NCBI GenBank assembly: GCA_903958395.1 | Contig: CAJBSZ010000139.1 | Coordinates: 1-33,338 of the forward strand | Direction: 5' to 3' | Origin: an uncultured bacterium | GTDB taxonomy: Bacteria; Verrucomicrobiota; Kiritimatiellia; CAIKKV01; CAITUY01 | DNA length: 33,338 nucleotides | Shown here: one piece after another, positions 16,170-24,649 of the stretch | Position numbering within the stretch: the first letter of the stretch is position 1 | Layout of the letters: every line of letters begins with the position of its first letter | Translations under genes and position numbers: made by a program | The notes under the pieces: model-generated | What the model saw: only the letters and a program-made list of their open reading frames with translations | Database searches by the model: none | Told to the model about the DNA's origin: nothing

Positions 16170-16970
16170 ATGAAACAAAGCGGGTTATTTCTGGTTTGTC
16201 TGGTGGCAGGGATGGTTTTCGGGCTGGACTGTCGGGCCCAATCTCCGGGGCCCGATGAGCGTGGCCTGTGGTTGGCCTGGGTTGCCAGCACCAATACGCC
16301 GGTTGATCATGCGGCGGTGGTGACGGCGTGCAAGCAATTCAGAACCAAGACACCCCAGGATCCCTTCTGTGTTGTTGTTGCTGGACTTGAAGCCTGGCAT
16401 CTTCTCAAGATGGGGAACACCAATGCCGCAATTGCGCTGTTTGAGCCGATGCTGTCGATTCCTGAGAATCCGAGCTCGCTCCAGGGAGCCGGGGCTGAGA
16501 TGGCGCGCGGTTGGCTGACCCGGCTTGACCGGGAAGGGGTTCGGGCTGCCCTGAAAAAGATCTATTTGAGGGAGATAGAATTCCCGGCATCGCTGGATCC
16601 GATAAAGACCCTGAAGATGAAGGCCCTTCCGCCGTTTGCGGACCGGTGGGGAAAGGCGTGGACGTACCGCCTGGAGAGTTCAATTAAAGGACTGAGTTCG
16701 CAGCATTATGTTCTGGAATCAAGTCGACTGGGATCCCGATCTGATCTGGCGAAGGCCTTGGCTTTGCCCTATGCGGATCGGGTGAGTCTCGAGCCCGTCA
16801 AGGTATCCCCGGTCAGCGCGGATACGGTTGAGTTTGCCATTCGTGGCGGGAAATCCGGCTATCTCCAGGCGGGCGGGGTTCTGAATGGGATTACCGCTGC
16901 GTATATCGGAGTAAACATCATTGTGATGGCGGACGAGAATCACTGGCGCGTGGTCTTGAAGCCGCGGTGA
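16170..16970 (+). CDS. Secreted protein of unknown function
   Basis: 266 aa, signal-peptide-like N-terminus MKQSGLFLVCLVAGMVFGLDCRAQS; helical 'AIALFEPML...' region; family not recognised. Confidence 0.6.
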   Translation: MKQSGLFLVCLVAGMVFGLDCRAQSPGPDERGLWLAWVASTNTPVDHAAVVTACKQFRTKTPQDPFCVVVAGLEAWHLLKMGNTNAAIALFEPMLSIPENPSSLQGAGAEMARGWLTRLDREGVRAALKKIYLREIEFPASLDPIKTLKMKALPPFADRWGKAWTYRLESSIKGLSSQHYVLESSRLGSRSDLAKALALPYADRVSLEPVKVSPVSADTVEFAIRGGKSGYLQAGGVLNGITAAYIGVNIIVMADENHWRVVLKPR

Positions 16971-17021
16971 GGGGACTCCGGATTTCCCGGGGATCGTTCG
17001 GTTATTTGAGTGATTCTTTCC

Positions 17022-17582
17022 ATGGAAAATCTGGATCAAATCATCGCGCAGATTCGTGCTGGCAACAGTGATCTTTACGGGAAGATTGTCGACGAGTTTG
17101 AGCGGAAGGTCAGGGCTGTCGTGGCGGCCATGATTCCTGATCCGAATCGGATTCCTGACATGACCCAGGAGGTCTTCATCACAGCCTATAGAAGGCTCGA
17201 CTCCTATCGACCTGGAACCAATTTTCCGGCATGGCTCAGCACGATTGCCCGGAACGTGGCCCAGAATGAGCGGCGTCGCTGGTATCGACAGCGTGAAAAG
17301 GAAGCCGGGTTCAAGGCGGAAGTTATTCATTGTGTCGAGCCGCAGATCGACCGGGTCATGGACGACATGCCTGAGGATACTCTGGACGCCCTGAAGGACT
17401 GTGTGTCACGGTTGCAGGGTAAATCCCAGGATGTCATGCAGGGGTTCTATTACAAGGATCGGCCCCTGGCGGAGTTGGCTGATCGCCTCCGGATTACCGA
17501 GAACTCCGCCAAGGTCATTCTTCACCGCGCCCGCCAGGCTATCGGATCCTGTCTGCAGAAGAAGGGGCGCTGTCATGTCTGA
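17022..17582 (+). CDS. ECF-type RNA polymerase sigma factor
   Basis: 'VRAVVAAMIPDPNRIPDMTQEVFITAYRRLDSYRPGTNFPAWLSTIARNVAQNERRRWYRQRE' (region 2) and 'RLQGKSQDVMQGFYYKDRPLAELADRLRITENSAKVILHRARQAIGSCL' (region 4). ATG at 17022 preferred over GTG 17010. Confidence 0.9.
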   Translation: MENLDQIIAQIRAGNSDLYGKIVDEFERKVRAVVAAMIPDPNRIPDMTQEVFITAYRRLDSYRPGTNFPAWLSTIARNVAQNERRRWYRQREKEAGFKAEVIHCVEPQIDRVMDDMPEDTLDALKDCVSRLQGKSQDVMQGFYYKDRPLAELADRLRITENSAKVILHRARQAIGSCLQKKGRCHV

Positions 17583-19476
17583 TGACCTTGACGAGAACCG
17601 GTTGATCGAGGATTACCTGGACGGCCAGTTAGGGGACGCCGAGGCGGAGCGCCTGATGGCCCTGCTGGAGAAATCGGATACGGCAAAGGATCGTCTGGCG
17701 CTTCTGGCCGTGGTGGACCGGTTGCTGCGGGCCTCCCGCCAGAAGCCGGTGTCGGGTGAGCGGGTGATGAAAGCCCTGCGCCAGGGCGGGTCGTTCCCTG
17801 CCCGCGCCCCTAAGCGCCGGACTTCTGTGTTCGGGATGACGGTGGCGGCTTTATTTCTGATTCTTCTGGTCGGTGGCGGGATAATTCTGTGGCGGGCGCC
17901 CGTGGCAGAGCCGGACCGGATTGGCGCAAACTTAAAGAGTGTTCAGGGTGGTCTCCCGTTGGTGTCCCGCCTTCAGGCGGCCGGGAGAAAGCCGGCTGAA
18001 GCCGGTACACCAACAGCAATAATCCCGGACAACTCAGTCCCAACCGAGCCGATCCCGAATGTTATTAAAGAACTTCCTGACGCCTCTTTTCATGACGATT
18101 CCCCGCCGCCGGTGGGCGATGGGTCTAATGAGCCGGGATTTGTAGCCCCGCCGAAGGCAGGGACATACAAGCCTGGTGAAGCGGGGAAAAGGGAGAAGGG
18201 GGGCGTTCACGTCATTGGTGCCATGGTGCCTACCCGTCCCCGGGATCTGCCCAAGGGTTCGGTGTTGTTTGTGAATCTGGATATAGGTGAATCCCAGCAT
18301 GGAGTATCCGCGTCGGGTGATCTGGAAGTGCTGCTCCGGGAGCTTCAGGAGCGAGCCGGGGTGATTTATCGCTCCGAAACCCGGAGCCCGGATGAGGTGG
18401 CGGCGGATCCGGAACGGAATCCGGTCATCACGGTCTCCGGGTATTATCACTTTTCCTTTACTCCGCCGCAACGGAAGGCCTTTCGGAAATTCATGCTGGC
18501 GGGAGGGACGATGGTGTTTGATGTCGGATTGGGATCGAAGCCCTTTTACGATTCAGTCCGGCGCGAACTGCGAATCATCTTTAGGGATTTTCCGCTGGAT
18601 CGTCTGGATCCGGCGCATCCGGTGTTTTCATCCTATTATGATCTGGCGAAAGAGCGGTCGGGTAGCCTGCCGATGCTGGAAGGAATAACTGTCCGTTGCC
18701 GCACCGTGGCGCTGGTGTCGCGGGGCGGGCTGCTGGCCGGACATCGTTCCGAGGAGTCGGTTCGGCTGGGTGTCAATGTGGCGTCCTATGTGATTGCCTG
18801 GCGGGGCTGGGTGAAGCCGGAGCGGATTCCTGCCGTGGAGATTCAGGATTCAAAAAAAGCTTATTTTGATCGGTTGCGCATCGGGCAGGTGAGGGTTGGG
18901 GGCGATTGGAAACCCCGGCCTTTTGCGTTGCCGATGTTGTTGCAGACCTTCAGCCGGAAGACCTCTGTTCCGGTCCAATCTGTGATCCGGGAAGTGCGCC
19001 TGACGGATCCCGGCCTGTTTGATCTGCCATTTCTTTTTCTGTCCGGTCATGAGGGGTTTCGGCTGACAAAAGACGAGCTTTACGCGTTAAGCAAGTACTT
19101 GGAGAGCGGGGGATTCCTGTTTGTTGAGGCCTGTTGCGGACGGAGCGACTTCGATCAAGCGTTCAGGGCCGAGTTGCGGCGGGTGCTGCCCGACAGTCTA
19201 CTGTCGCCCATTGCGTCATCGAGCAGTCTCTTTTCGATCCCAAACACGATCACGAAAATGAGCGTCACCCCTCTTTTGGCCGGGAAACTGGGTCGAGCGG
19301 TGATCGAGCCCCGTTTGGAGGGGGTAGAGTTGCGCGGACATTATGCCGTGGTTTACAGCCCTTATGGCATGGCCGGATGCTGGGAGATGTCCCAGAATCC
19401 TTATGCCCTGGGCTATAACGACAGTGAGGCTATCCGGTTGGGTCAGAACATTCTGATGTACGCTGTGACCTATTGA
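17575..19476 (+). CDS. Anti-sigma-like membrane protein with two tandem DUF4159-like domains
   Basis: ATG 17575 overlaps the sigma stop (coupled). N-terminus 'DENRLIEDYLDGQLGDAEAERLMALLEKSDTAKDRLALLAVVDRLLRAS' anti-sigma-like; one TM 'VFGMTVAALFLILLVGGGIILW'; Pro/Gly linker; then two DUF4159-like repeats, 'SVLFVNLDIG...GYYHFSFTPPQRKAFRKFMLAGGTMVFDVGLGSKPFYDSVRRELRIIF' and 'YFDRLRIGQV...GHEGFRLTKDELYALSKYLESGGFLFVEACCGRSDFDQAFRAELRRVLPDSLL...GIN-like end'. Confidence 0.75.
   Translation: MSDDLDENRLIEDYLDGQLGDAEAERLMALLEKSDTAKDRLALLAVVDRLLRASRQKPVSGERVMKALRQGGSFPARAPKRRTSVFGMTVAALFLILLVGGGIILWRAPVAEPDRIGANLKSVQGGLPLVSRLQAAGRKPAEAGTPTAIIPDNSVPTEPIPNVIKELPDASFHDDSPPPVGDGSNEPGFVAPPKAGTYKPGEAGKREKGGVHVIGAMVPTRPRDLPKGSVLFVNLDIGESQHGVSASGDLEVLLRELQERAGVIYRSETRSPDEVAADPERNPVITVSGYYHFSFTPPQRKAFRKFMLAGGTMVFDVGLGSKPFYDSVRRELRIIFRDFPLDRLDPAHPVFSSYYDLAKERSGSLPMLEGITVRCRTVALVSRGGLLAGHRSEESVRLGVNVASYVIAWRGWVKPERIPAVEIQDSKKAYFDRLRIGQVRVGGDWKPRPFALPMLLQTFSRKTSVPVQSVIREVRLTDPGLFDLPFLFLSGHEGFRLTKDELYALSKYLESGGFLFVEACCGRSDFDQAFRAELRRVLPDSLLSPIASSSSLFSIPNTITKMSVTPLLAGKLGRAVIEPRLEGVELRGHYAVVYSPYGMAGCWEMSQNPYALGYNDSEAIRLGQNILMYAVTY
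17958..18014. repeat. In-frame palindromic REP-like repeat inside the anti-sigma/DUF4159 gene
   Basis: Outer GTTGGTGT (17958-17965)/ACACCAAC (18007-18014); inner hairpins CCGCC-TTCA-GGCGG (17967-17980) and CCGGC-TGAA-GCCGG (17992-18005). Length 57 bp = 19 codons. Confidence 0.75.
18140..18170. repeat. Second intragenic palindrome in the same linker
   Basis: TTGTA (18140-18144)/TACAA (18166-18170) enclosing CCCCGCC-GAA-GGCAGGG (one mismatch). Confidence 0.55.
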
Positions 19477-19581
19477 GAGGGTGACTAGATGCGCCTGTCT
19501 GTGGCAGGGGTGTATGATAAATCTATGGATTCTAATTTTGGGGTGTGATAGGTTTCGAAGTGTTATTGAGGAGATCATGAT

Positions 19582-20004
19582 ATGAGCGATCCGAATGATA
19601 TCCGCGATTCTGACATCGTCTTTAACTGTCCTTTCTGTGAGAAGAGCCTCGCGATAGACTGTCGGGGTGCCGGGCTGACTATTGCCTGCCCTGATTGCAG
19701 CAACAAGATTGCCGTCCCCATTCCTGAGAACATGGAAGTGTCGGATATTGACAGTTCTGATGAGGACAAGGCGGTCCGTATCATCCATATGCGGGAAGTG
19801 ATCTCCGCGTCCCAGTCCAAAATCATGGAACTGGAATCAGAGGTGAAGGAAATTACACTCCGGCGCGATGCCCTGGAATCAACCCGAACGGAGAATTCCA
19901 TTCGCTTCGAGGTGATCCAGCGGGAAGTCGAGTCGATTCAACGGTCTCTGCTGCGGATTCAGGAAGTTCTGGCGAGCACCGGCGAATTTTCGAAAAAACC
20001 TTGA
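19582..20004 (+). CDS. Small zinc-ribbon plus coiled-coil protein, unknown function
   Basis: 'FNCPFCEKSLAIDCRGAGLTIACPDCSNKIAVPIPE' (two CxxC pairs) followed by a heptad-like Glu/Arg-rich segment. Confidence 0.7.
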   Translation: MSDPNDIRDSDIVFNCPFCEKSLAIDCRGAGLTIACPDCSNKIAVPIPENMEVSDIDSSDEDKAVRIIHMREVISASQSKIMELESEVKEITLRRDALESTRTENSIRFEVIQREVESIQRSLLRIQEVLASTGEFSKKP

Positions 20005-20016
20005 GTTCGGTTAGGG

Positions 20017-21198
20017 TTATTTAAGCAGGGCTTTTATCAGGCGTGCCTCAACGGCTTTCCACGCATATTCATCCTGCACATAGCGTTGTCCTGATGATCC
20101 CATGGCCTGGCGCAGTTCCGGGTACTCAAGCAACAGCGAAAGCTGCTCTTCGAATTCCGGGTAGTTCCGGAACCACAGGCCGCCGTTGGATTTCCGGCAA
20201 TGAAAGGGCATGACATCGCCGGCGGCATGAACCAGAACCGGAGTCCCGGCAAGCCATGATTCCAGGATCACGATGCTGAAACTTTCGTTTGTTGAGGGAT
20301 GACAGAAAGCTACTGCCCCCGCCATGGCGTCATGTTTTTCCTCTTCGGTGACAAACCCCAAATCTAGAATATGGGGAACCAGCCGGGTGGGGGGATCATA
20401 AGGGCCGCTGCCGGTCAGGACGAGTTTGATATCCTTTCCGGTTCGCTCCCTGAAAATATCCAGATAGTCCAGAAGGAGTGGAGTTCCCTTCATGGGCTCG
20501 CGACGGCCCGAATAGAGCACGTAAGGCGCGGTCAGGTTGTGACGGGCTCGGAACCGCTCAGGATGGGGTGTGAAGTCATCAATGCCCATACCCACGACTT
20601 CCGCCCGTCCGGGATCCAGTCCATACAGTTTCATGGCCAGATCACGTTCCGGTTCAGCGTTAAACAGCCAGCCTGACACATTCAGGAACATTTCACGGAT
20701 TGTTTTCAGGGTGGCAAAGCATTCATTGTGAAGGCAGGGAAGCAGAAGGGTTCGTTCCGGATGGATCTGGCTTGCAAAATAGACGAGGGCAAAGAGGTAA
20801 GGCCCCATGATGATCTTGTCATACCGGTGTCCCTCGGCCTTCAAGTAGGCGTAGAGAGCCTGACTGTTCACGTTATTCTGATGCCAGATCAATTCCTCGT
20901 CGCGAGTGATTTCAGTGGAACGGCTGATGCGGTTCTGGATGGTGATAAAAGCTCCCAGATCGCGGCCTCCGTCGACCGGGAAGTGTCGGACGGTGATTCC
21001 CGCAATCCTCGTGTCGCCCGGTTCAATTTCATTTTCCCAGGTAAAATGATTCCGGGCACACGTGGTCAGGTAGTCTACCTGCCACCCCTTTGCCACCAAT
21101 CGTTCGGCGAGTTTTCTCAGGAGTGTTTCCGCGCCACCCACAGTGGGGCCCTCGGAAAAACGAGGTGAAACAAAGGCTATGCGGGGAGGGGGGGCCAT
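20017..21198 (-). CDS. Glycosyltransferase family 4 (GT-B)
   Basis: 'RIAFVSPRFSEGPTVGGAETLLRKLAERLVAKGWQVDYLTT', 'PYVLYSGRREPMKGTPLLLDYLDIF', 'VAFCHPSTNESFSIVILESWLAGTPVLVHAAGDVMPFHC'. Confidence 0.9.
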   Translation of the reverse strand: MAPPPRIAFVSPRFSEGPTVGGAETLLRKLAERLVAKGWQVDYLTTCARNHFTWENEIEPGDTRIAGITVRHFPVDGGRDLGAFITIQNRISRSTEITRDEELIWHQNNVNSQALYAYLKAEGHRYDKIIMGPYLFALVYFASQIHPERTLLLPCLHNECFATLKTIREMFLNVSGWLFNAEPERDLAMKLYGLDPGRAEVVGMGIDDFTPHPERFRARHNLTAPYVLYSGRREPMKGTPLLLDYLDIFRERTGKDIKLVLTGSGPYDPPTRLVPHILDLGFVTEEEKHDAMAGAVAFCHPSTNESFSIVILESWLAGTPVLVHAAGDVMPFHCRKSNGGLWFRNYPEFEEQLSLLLEYPELRQAMGSSGQRYVQDEYAWKAVEARLIKALLK

Positions 21199-21650
21199 CA
21201 GCCGGGAGGGAGTTTTGACTCCAGTTTGGCGATGCGCTCTTCAAGAGACTTGATCTGGCCGCGGTATTTCCGGTCTACTTCCTCGGTGGCCGACAGCAGG
21301 AGTCCGTTGACCTGGTTCTGCTGTGACCAGAGCCGGTAGGTGTAGAACTTCATCAGGCTCCAGATCGTTTTCTTGAATCTAACCAGAAGGGGGGCCAATG
21401 CCGCCCTTCGCTCGCGGATCTCAAAGTCGTTGATGTCCACATACACGGCTTCCCGGAGGCTCTCCATGTAGAAATCAAAGAAGTTCTCATCCTTCTTCAG
21501 ATTCATCAAGTTGAAGCGTTCGGCCCTTGCCAGTTGGGCTCCGACATAAGCCCCGGCGGCCATCTTGGCTGCCACCGTTTCGCGTATGTCAGCGTTGATC
21601 CGCTCAACATCCACTCCGGTGGCGCCAATTTCAAAAGGTCCGGTACTCAT
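21198..21650 (-). CDS. Conserved-looking hypothetical protein, coiled-coil C-terminus
   Basis: 150 aa; start/stop overlap with the GT4 gene; 'EEVDRKYRGQIKSLEERIAKLESKLPPG' coiled coil. Confidence 0.6.
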   Translation of the reverse strand: MSTGPFEIGATGVDVERINADIRETVAAKMAAGAYVGAQLARAERFNLMNLKKDENFFDFYMESLREAVYVDINDFEIRERRAALAPLLVRFKKTIWSLMKFYTYRLWSQQNQVNGLLLSATEEVDRKYRGQIKSLEERIAKLESKLPPG

Positions 21651-21666
21651 GTGTGAAGCGGGGGGA

Positions 21667-23637
21667 TTACAGCTTCTGGATGCTGATCATCGGATCGTCC
21701 TTTTTGACAGGAGTGCCGTGGGGGATCAGCAATTTCACAACCTTACAGCGATAGGGGGCCTTGATCGGGTTGAAGAGTTTCATGGCTTCAACAATACAGA
21801 CCGTGGCACCCTCGGCAAGCTCATCGCCTTCCTGGCAGAACTCCGGTTTTCCGGGGCCCGGTGACCGGTAGAAGGTCCCGTTCAGGGGGGCATTGATGCT
21901 CGGGCCGGCCGGTGCGGCCGCTGGGGCCGCAGCCTTTGGGGCGGCAGCTGGAGCAGGGGCGGCTGTGCCTGCGGGGGCTGGTGCGGCCGGCGCGGCCACT
22001 GGAGCGGCAACAAGGGCACCCGCCGTAACGCCGGACGCATTGATGCTGATGGTACTGCCCGCATGCTGAATGGTCACTTGAGAGAAATTCAGGCCGCTGA
22101 TTTTGTCAACCAACTGGCTGATGGAGTCGTAATCGGATTGGGCCAGAAAGGGAATGGCTGCCTGGATGGGTGCCTTTGGCGGATTTTTGGCATCCATTTG
22201 TTTTTTGAGTTCAACATCGGCAGGGATCGGCGGGCGTTGTTCCGCAGGAAGAGCGCGCCATTTGAAATAATCCATGGCCACTTCCGGGAAGAGGCAGTAG
22301 GAGATGATGTCCTCCTCCTTTTTGATCAATTTGGGATCCACGCCCTCCGTGGCATCCGGCAGCATTGGCTGCAAAAGATCCGCCGGGCGTCCGCTGATGG
22401 GTTTTTCCGAGCCCAGGATCTTCTTGATAACCGCCTTGTCCATCGGCGCGGGAGAGCGGCCGTAAAGGCCCTTGGCGTAGTCCTTGACCTCCTGCGACAC
22501 GAGGGAATAGCGATCTCCCGAGATGACGTTCATGACGGCCTGGATGCCGATGATCTGGCTTGTCGGGGTGACGAGCGGGGGGTAGCCCAGATCCTCGCGC
22601 ACCTTCGGCAATTCCTCAAACACCTGATCAATTTTATCCAGGGCACCCTGTTGGGCGAGCTGGCCGCGGAGATTTGAGATCATGCCGCCCGGGATGTGAT
22701 GCAGCAGCACTTCCGGATCAATGATATTGTCCGCGACATGGGCGCTCAGCTGCCGGGTCGGGATGAGTTCAAGGAAGTACTTGCACACTTTCCGGAGGGC
22801 ATCCTGATCGAGGTTGGCGTGGTAGTGGGTTTCGGAGAAGATGGCCAGCATCGTCTCGACCGGCGGCTGGGAGGAAAATCCGGCCATGGGCGAGATGGCG
22901 CAATCAATGGCGCCAGCACCGGCCCGGACGGATTCCACATAGGTGGCGGAGGCCATGCCGCTGGTGGCATGCGAATGGACCTGAATCGGAACCTTGGTTT
23001 CCCGGACCAGAGCCGATACCAGGCGCTCGGCTGCGATGGGTGACAGGATTCCCGCCATATCCTTGATGCACAGCGAGTCGATCCCCATGGCGATTTGTTC
23101 CTGGGCGATGGCAACATATTTTTCCACGGTGTGCACGGGACTGACGGTGTAGCTGATCGTGCCTTGTGCGTGGCCGCCGTATTTCTTGACGCACTTGATC
23201 GCCACTTCCAGATTCCGGGTGTCGTTCAAGGCATCGAAGATGCGGAAGATATCCACGCCATTTTCGATGGCCAGCGCGATAAAGCGTTCCACGACATCAT
23301 CCGGGTAATTCTTGTACCCGAGGATATTCTGACCGCGGAGGAGCATCTGCAGCGGGGTTTTTTTGGCGCGTGACTTGATCTGGCGAAGGCGCTCCCAGGG
23401 GTCTTCCCGCAGGAACCGCAGGCAGACATCAAAGGTGGCCCCCCCCCAGACTTCCAGGGAGTAGTAGCCGACATTGTCGACGACATCGATGATTTTCATG
23501 ATGTCAGCGGTACGCATCCGTGTGGCCCAGAGGGATTGATGGGCGTCCCGGAGCGTCGTGTCGGTAATGCGAAGGGGGATGTGGTTGATGCTGTCGCGAA
23601 CGATATCCTGTGTTCCAATTGTCTTTTTCTTAGCCAT
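21667..23637 (-). CDS. OadA/PycB-type biotin-dependent carboxyltransferase fused to an AccB-like biotinyl (BCCP) domain
   Basis: 'ITDTTLRDAHQSLWATRMRTADI', 'LCIKDMAGILSP' (catalytic Lys), 'VPIQVHSHATSGMA' (metal-binding HxH), PYC/OADA C-terminal domain, Ala/Pro linker, then 'NAPLNGTFYRSPGPGKPEFCQEGDELAEGATVCIVEAMKLFNPIKAPYRCKVVKLLIPHGTPVKKDDPMISIQ'. Confidence 0.92.
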   Translation of the reverse strand: MAKKKTIGTQDIVRDSINHIPLRITDTTLRDAHQSLWATRMRTADIMKIIDVVDNVGYYSLEVWGGATFDVCLRFLREDPWERLRQIKSRAKKTPLQMLLRGQNILGYKNYPDDVVERFIALAIENGVDIFRIFDALNDTRNLEVAIKCVKKYGGHAQGTISYTVSPVHTVEKYVAIAQEQIAMGIDSLCIKDMAGILSPIAAERLVSALVRETKVPIQVHSHATSGMASATYVESVRAGAGAIDCAISPMAGFSSQPPVETMLAIFSETHYHANLDQDALRKVCKYFLELIPTRQLSAHVADNIIDPEVLLHHIPGGMISNLRGQLAQQGALDKIDQVFEELPKVREDLGYPPLVTPTSQIIGIQAVMNVISGDRYSLVSQEVKDYAKGLYGRSPAPMDKAVIKKILGSEKPISGRPADLLQPMLPDATEGVDPKLIKKEEDIISYCLFPEVAMDYFKWRALPAEQRPPIPADVELKKQMDAKNPPKAPIQAAIPFLAQSDYDSISQLVDKISGLNFSQVTIQHAGSTISINASGVTAGALVAAPVAAPAAPAPAGTAAPAPAAAPKAAAPAAAPAGPSINAPLNGTFYRSPGPGKPEFCQEGDELAEGATVCIVEAMKLFNPIKAPYRCKVVKLLIPHGTPVKKDDPMISIQKL

Positions 23638-23659
23638 AACCTGTCCTTTCTAAAAAATG

Positions 23660-24604
23660 TCAGTTAAAACGGCCCATGGCGGCAAACTTGTCAAACCGCC
23701 GGCTCGTCAGTTTCCTGGGAGAGACCTTCTTCAGGCTGGTGAGATGCTTAAGAAGCACCTTTTTGGTTGTCTTCATGGTTGTCACAAAGTCACGGTGGGC
23801 GCCGCCGACCGGCTCAGGGATGATTTCGTCAATGATCTTTAGCTGAAGCAGCGACTTGGCTGTGATTTTCAAGGCGTTGGCGGCCTCCGCCGCCTTGGTA
23901 CCGTCGCGCCAGAGGATGGAGGCACAGCCTTCTGGGGAGATCACGGAGTAGACGGCATTCGAGAGCATGAGCACGACATCGCCGACGCCGATTCCGATGG
24001 CCCCTCCGCTTCCGCCTTCGCCGGTAACGACGGCGATGACAGGGGTCTTCAAGGCGGCCATTTCGAGAAGGTTTCGGGCGATGGCCTCAGCCTGGCCGCG
24101 CTCCTCGGCGTCACGGCCCGGGAAGGCCCCGGGCGTGTCGATAAAAGTCACGACGGGGATGTGAAACTTTTCGGCAAGTTTCATCAGGCGGAGGGCCTTT
24201 CGGTAGCCCTCAGGGCAGGCTTGCCCGAAATTACATTTGATCTTTTCGTCCAGATCCTTGCCTTTTTGATGCCCGATGACCATGACGCGGTGATTTTCAA
24301 TTGTAGCGAATCCCCCGATCATGCCCCGGTCGTCGCCAAAGAGGCGGTCGCCGTGAAGTTCAATAAATTCAGAGCAAAGCCCGCTGATAAAATCCCGGAT
24401 CAGGGGGCGCTCGGGATGGCGTGCCACCTGAACCGTTTGCCAGGGGGTCAGGTTGGCGTAAATTTCTTTCAGCTTATCAGCCCGTTCCATCTCAAAGCGA
24501 TTGAGTTCCTTGACCAGCGTACCGGTAGGTTCTGGATTCTTGGCCTTGAATTCCTCTATCCGGCTTTCGATCTCCGCCACGTCTTTTTCAAAATCCAAGC
24601 TCAT
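23660..24604 (-). CDS. accA: Acetyl-CoA carboxylase carboxyltransferase subunit alpha
   Basis: 'PWQTVQVARHPERPLIRDFISGLCSEFIELHGDRLFGDDRGMIGGFATIENHRVMVIGHQKG', 'NFGQACPEGYRKALRLMKLAEKFHIPVVTFIDTPGAFPGRDAEERGQAEAIARNL', 'GEGGSGGAIGIGVGD'. Confidence 0.97.
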   Translation of the reverse strand: MSLDFEKDVAEIESRIEEFKAKNPEPTGTLVKELNRFEMERADKLKEIYANLTPWQTVQVARHPERPLIRDFISGLCSEFIELHGDRLFGDDRGMIGGFATIENHRVMVIGHQKGKDLDEKIKCNFGQACPEGYRKALRLMKLAEKFHIPVVTFIDTPGAFPGRDAEERGQAEAIARNLLEMAALKTPVIAVVTGEGGSGGAIGIGVGDVVLMLSNAVYSVISPEGCASILWRDGTKAAEAANALKITAKSLLQLKIIDEIIPEPVGGAHRDFVTTMKTTKKVLLKHLTSLKKVSPRKLTSRRFDKFAAMGRFN

Positions 24605-24649
24605 CGTTTCTCCATCCGTTGGGGGGTTGAGTGTTGGCGTGCGGCAGGG

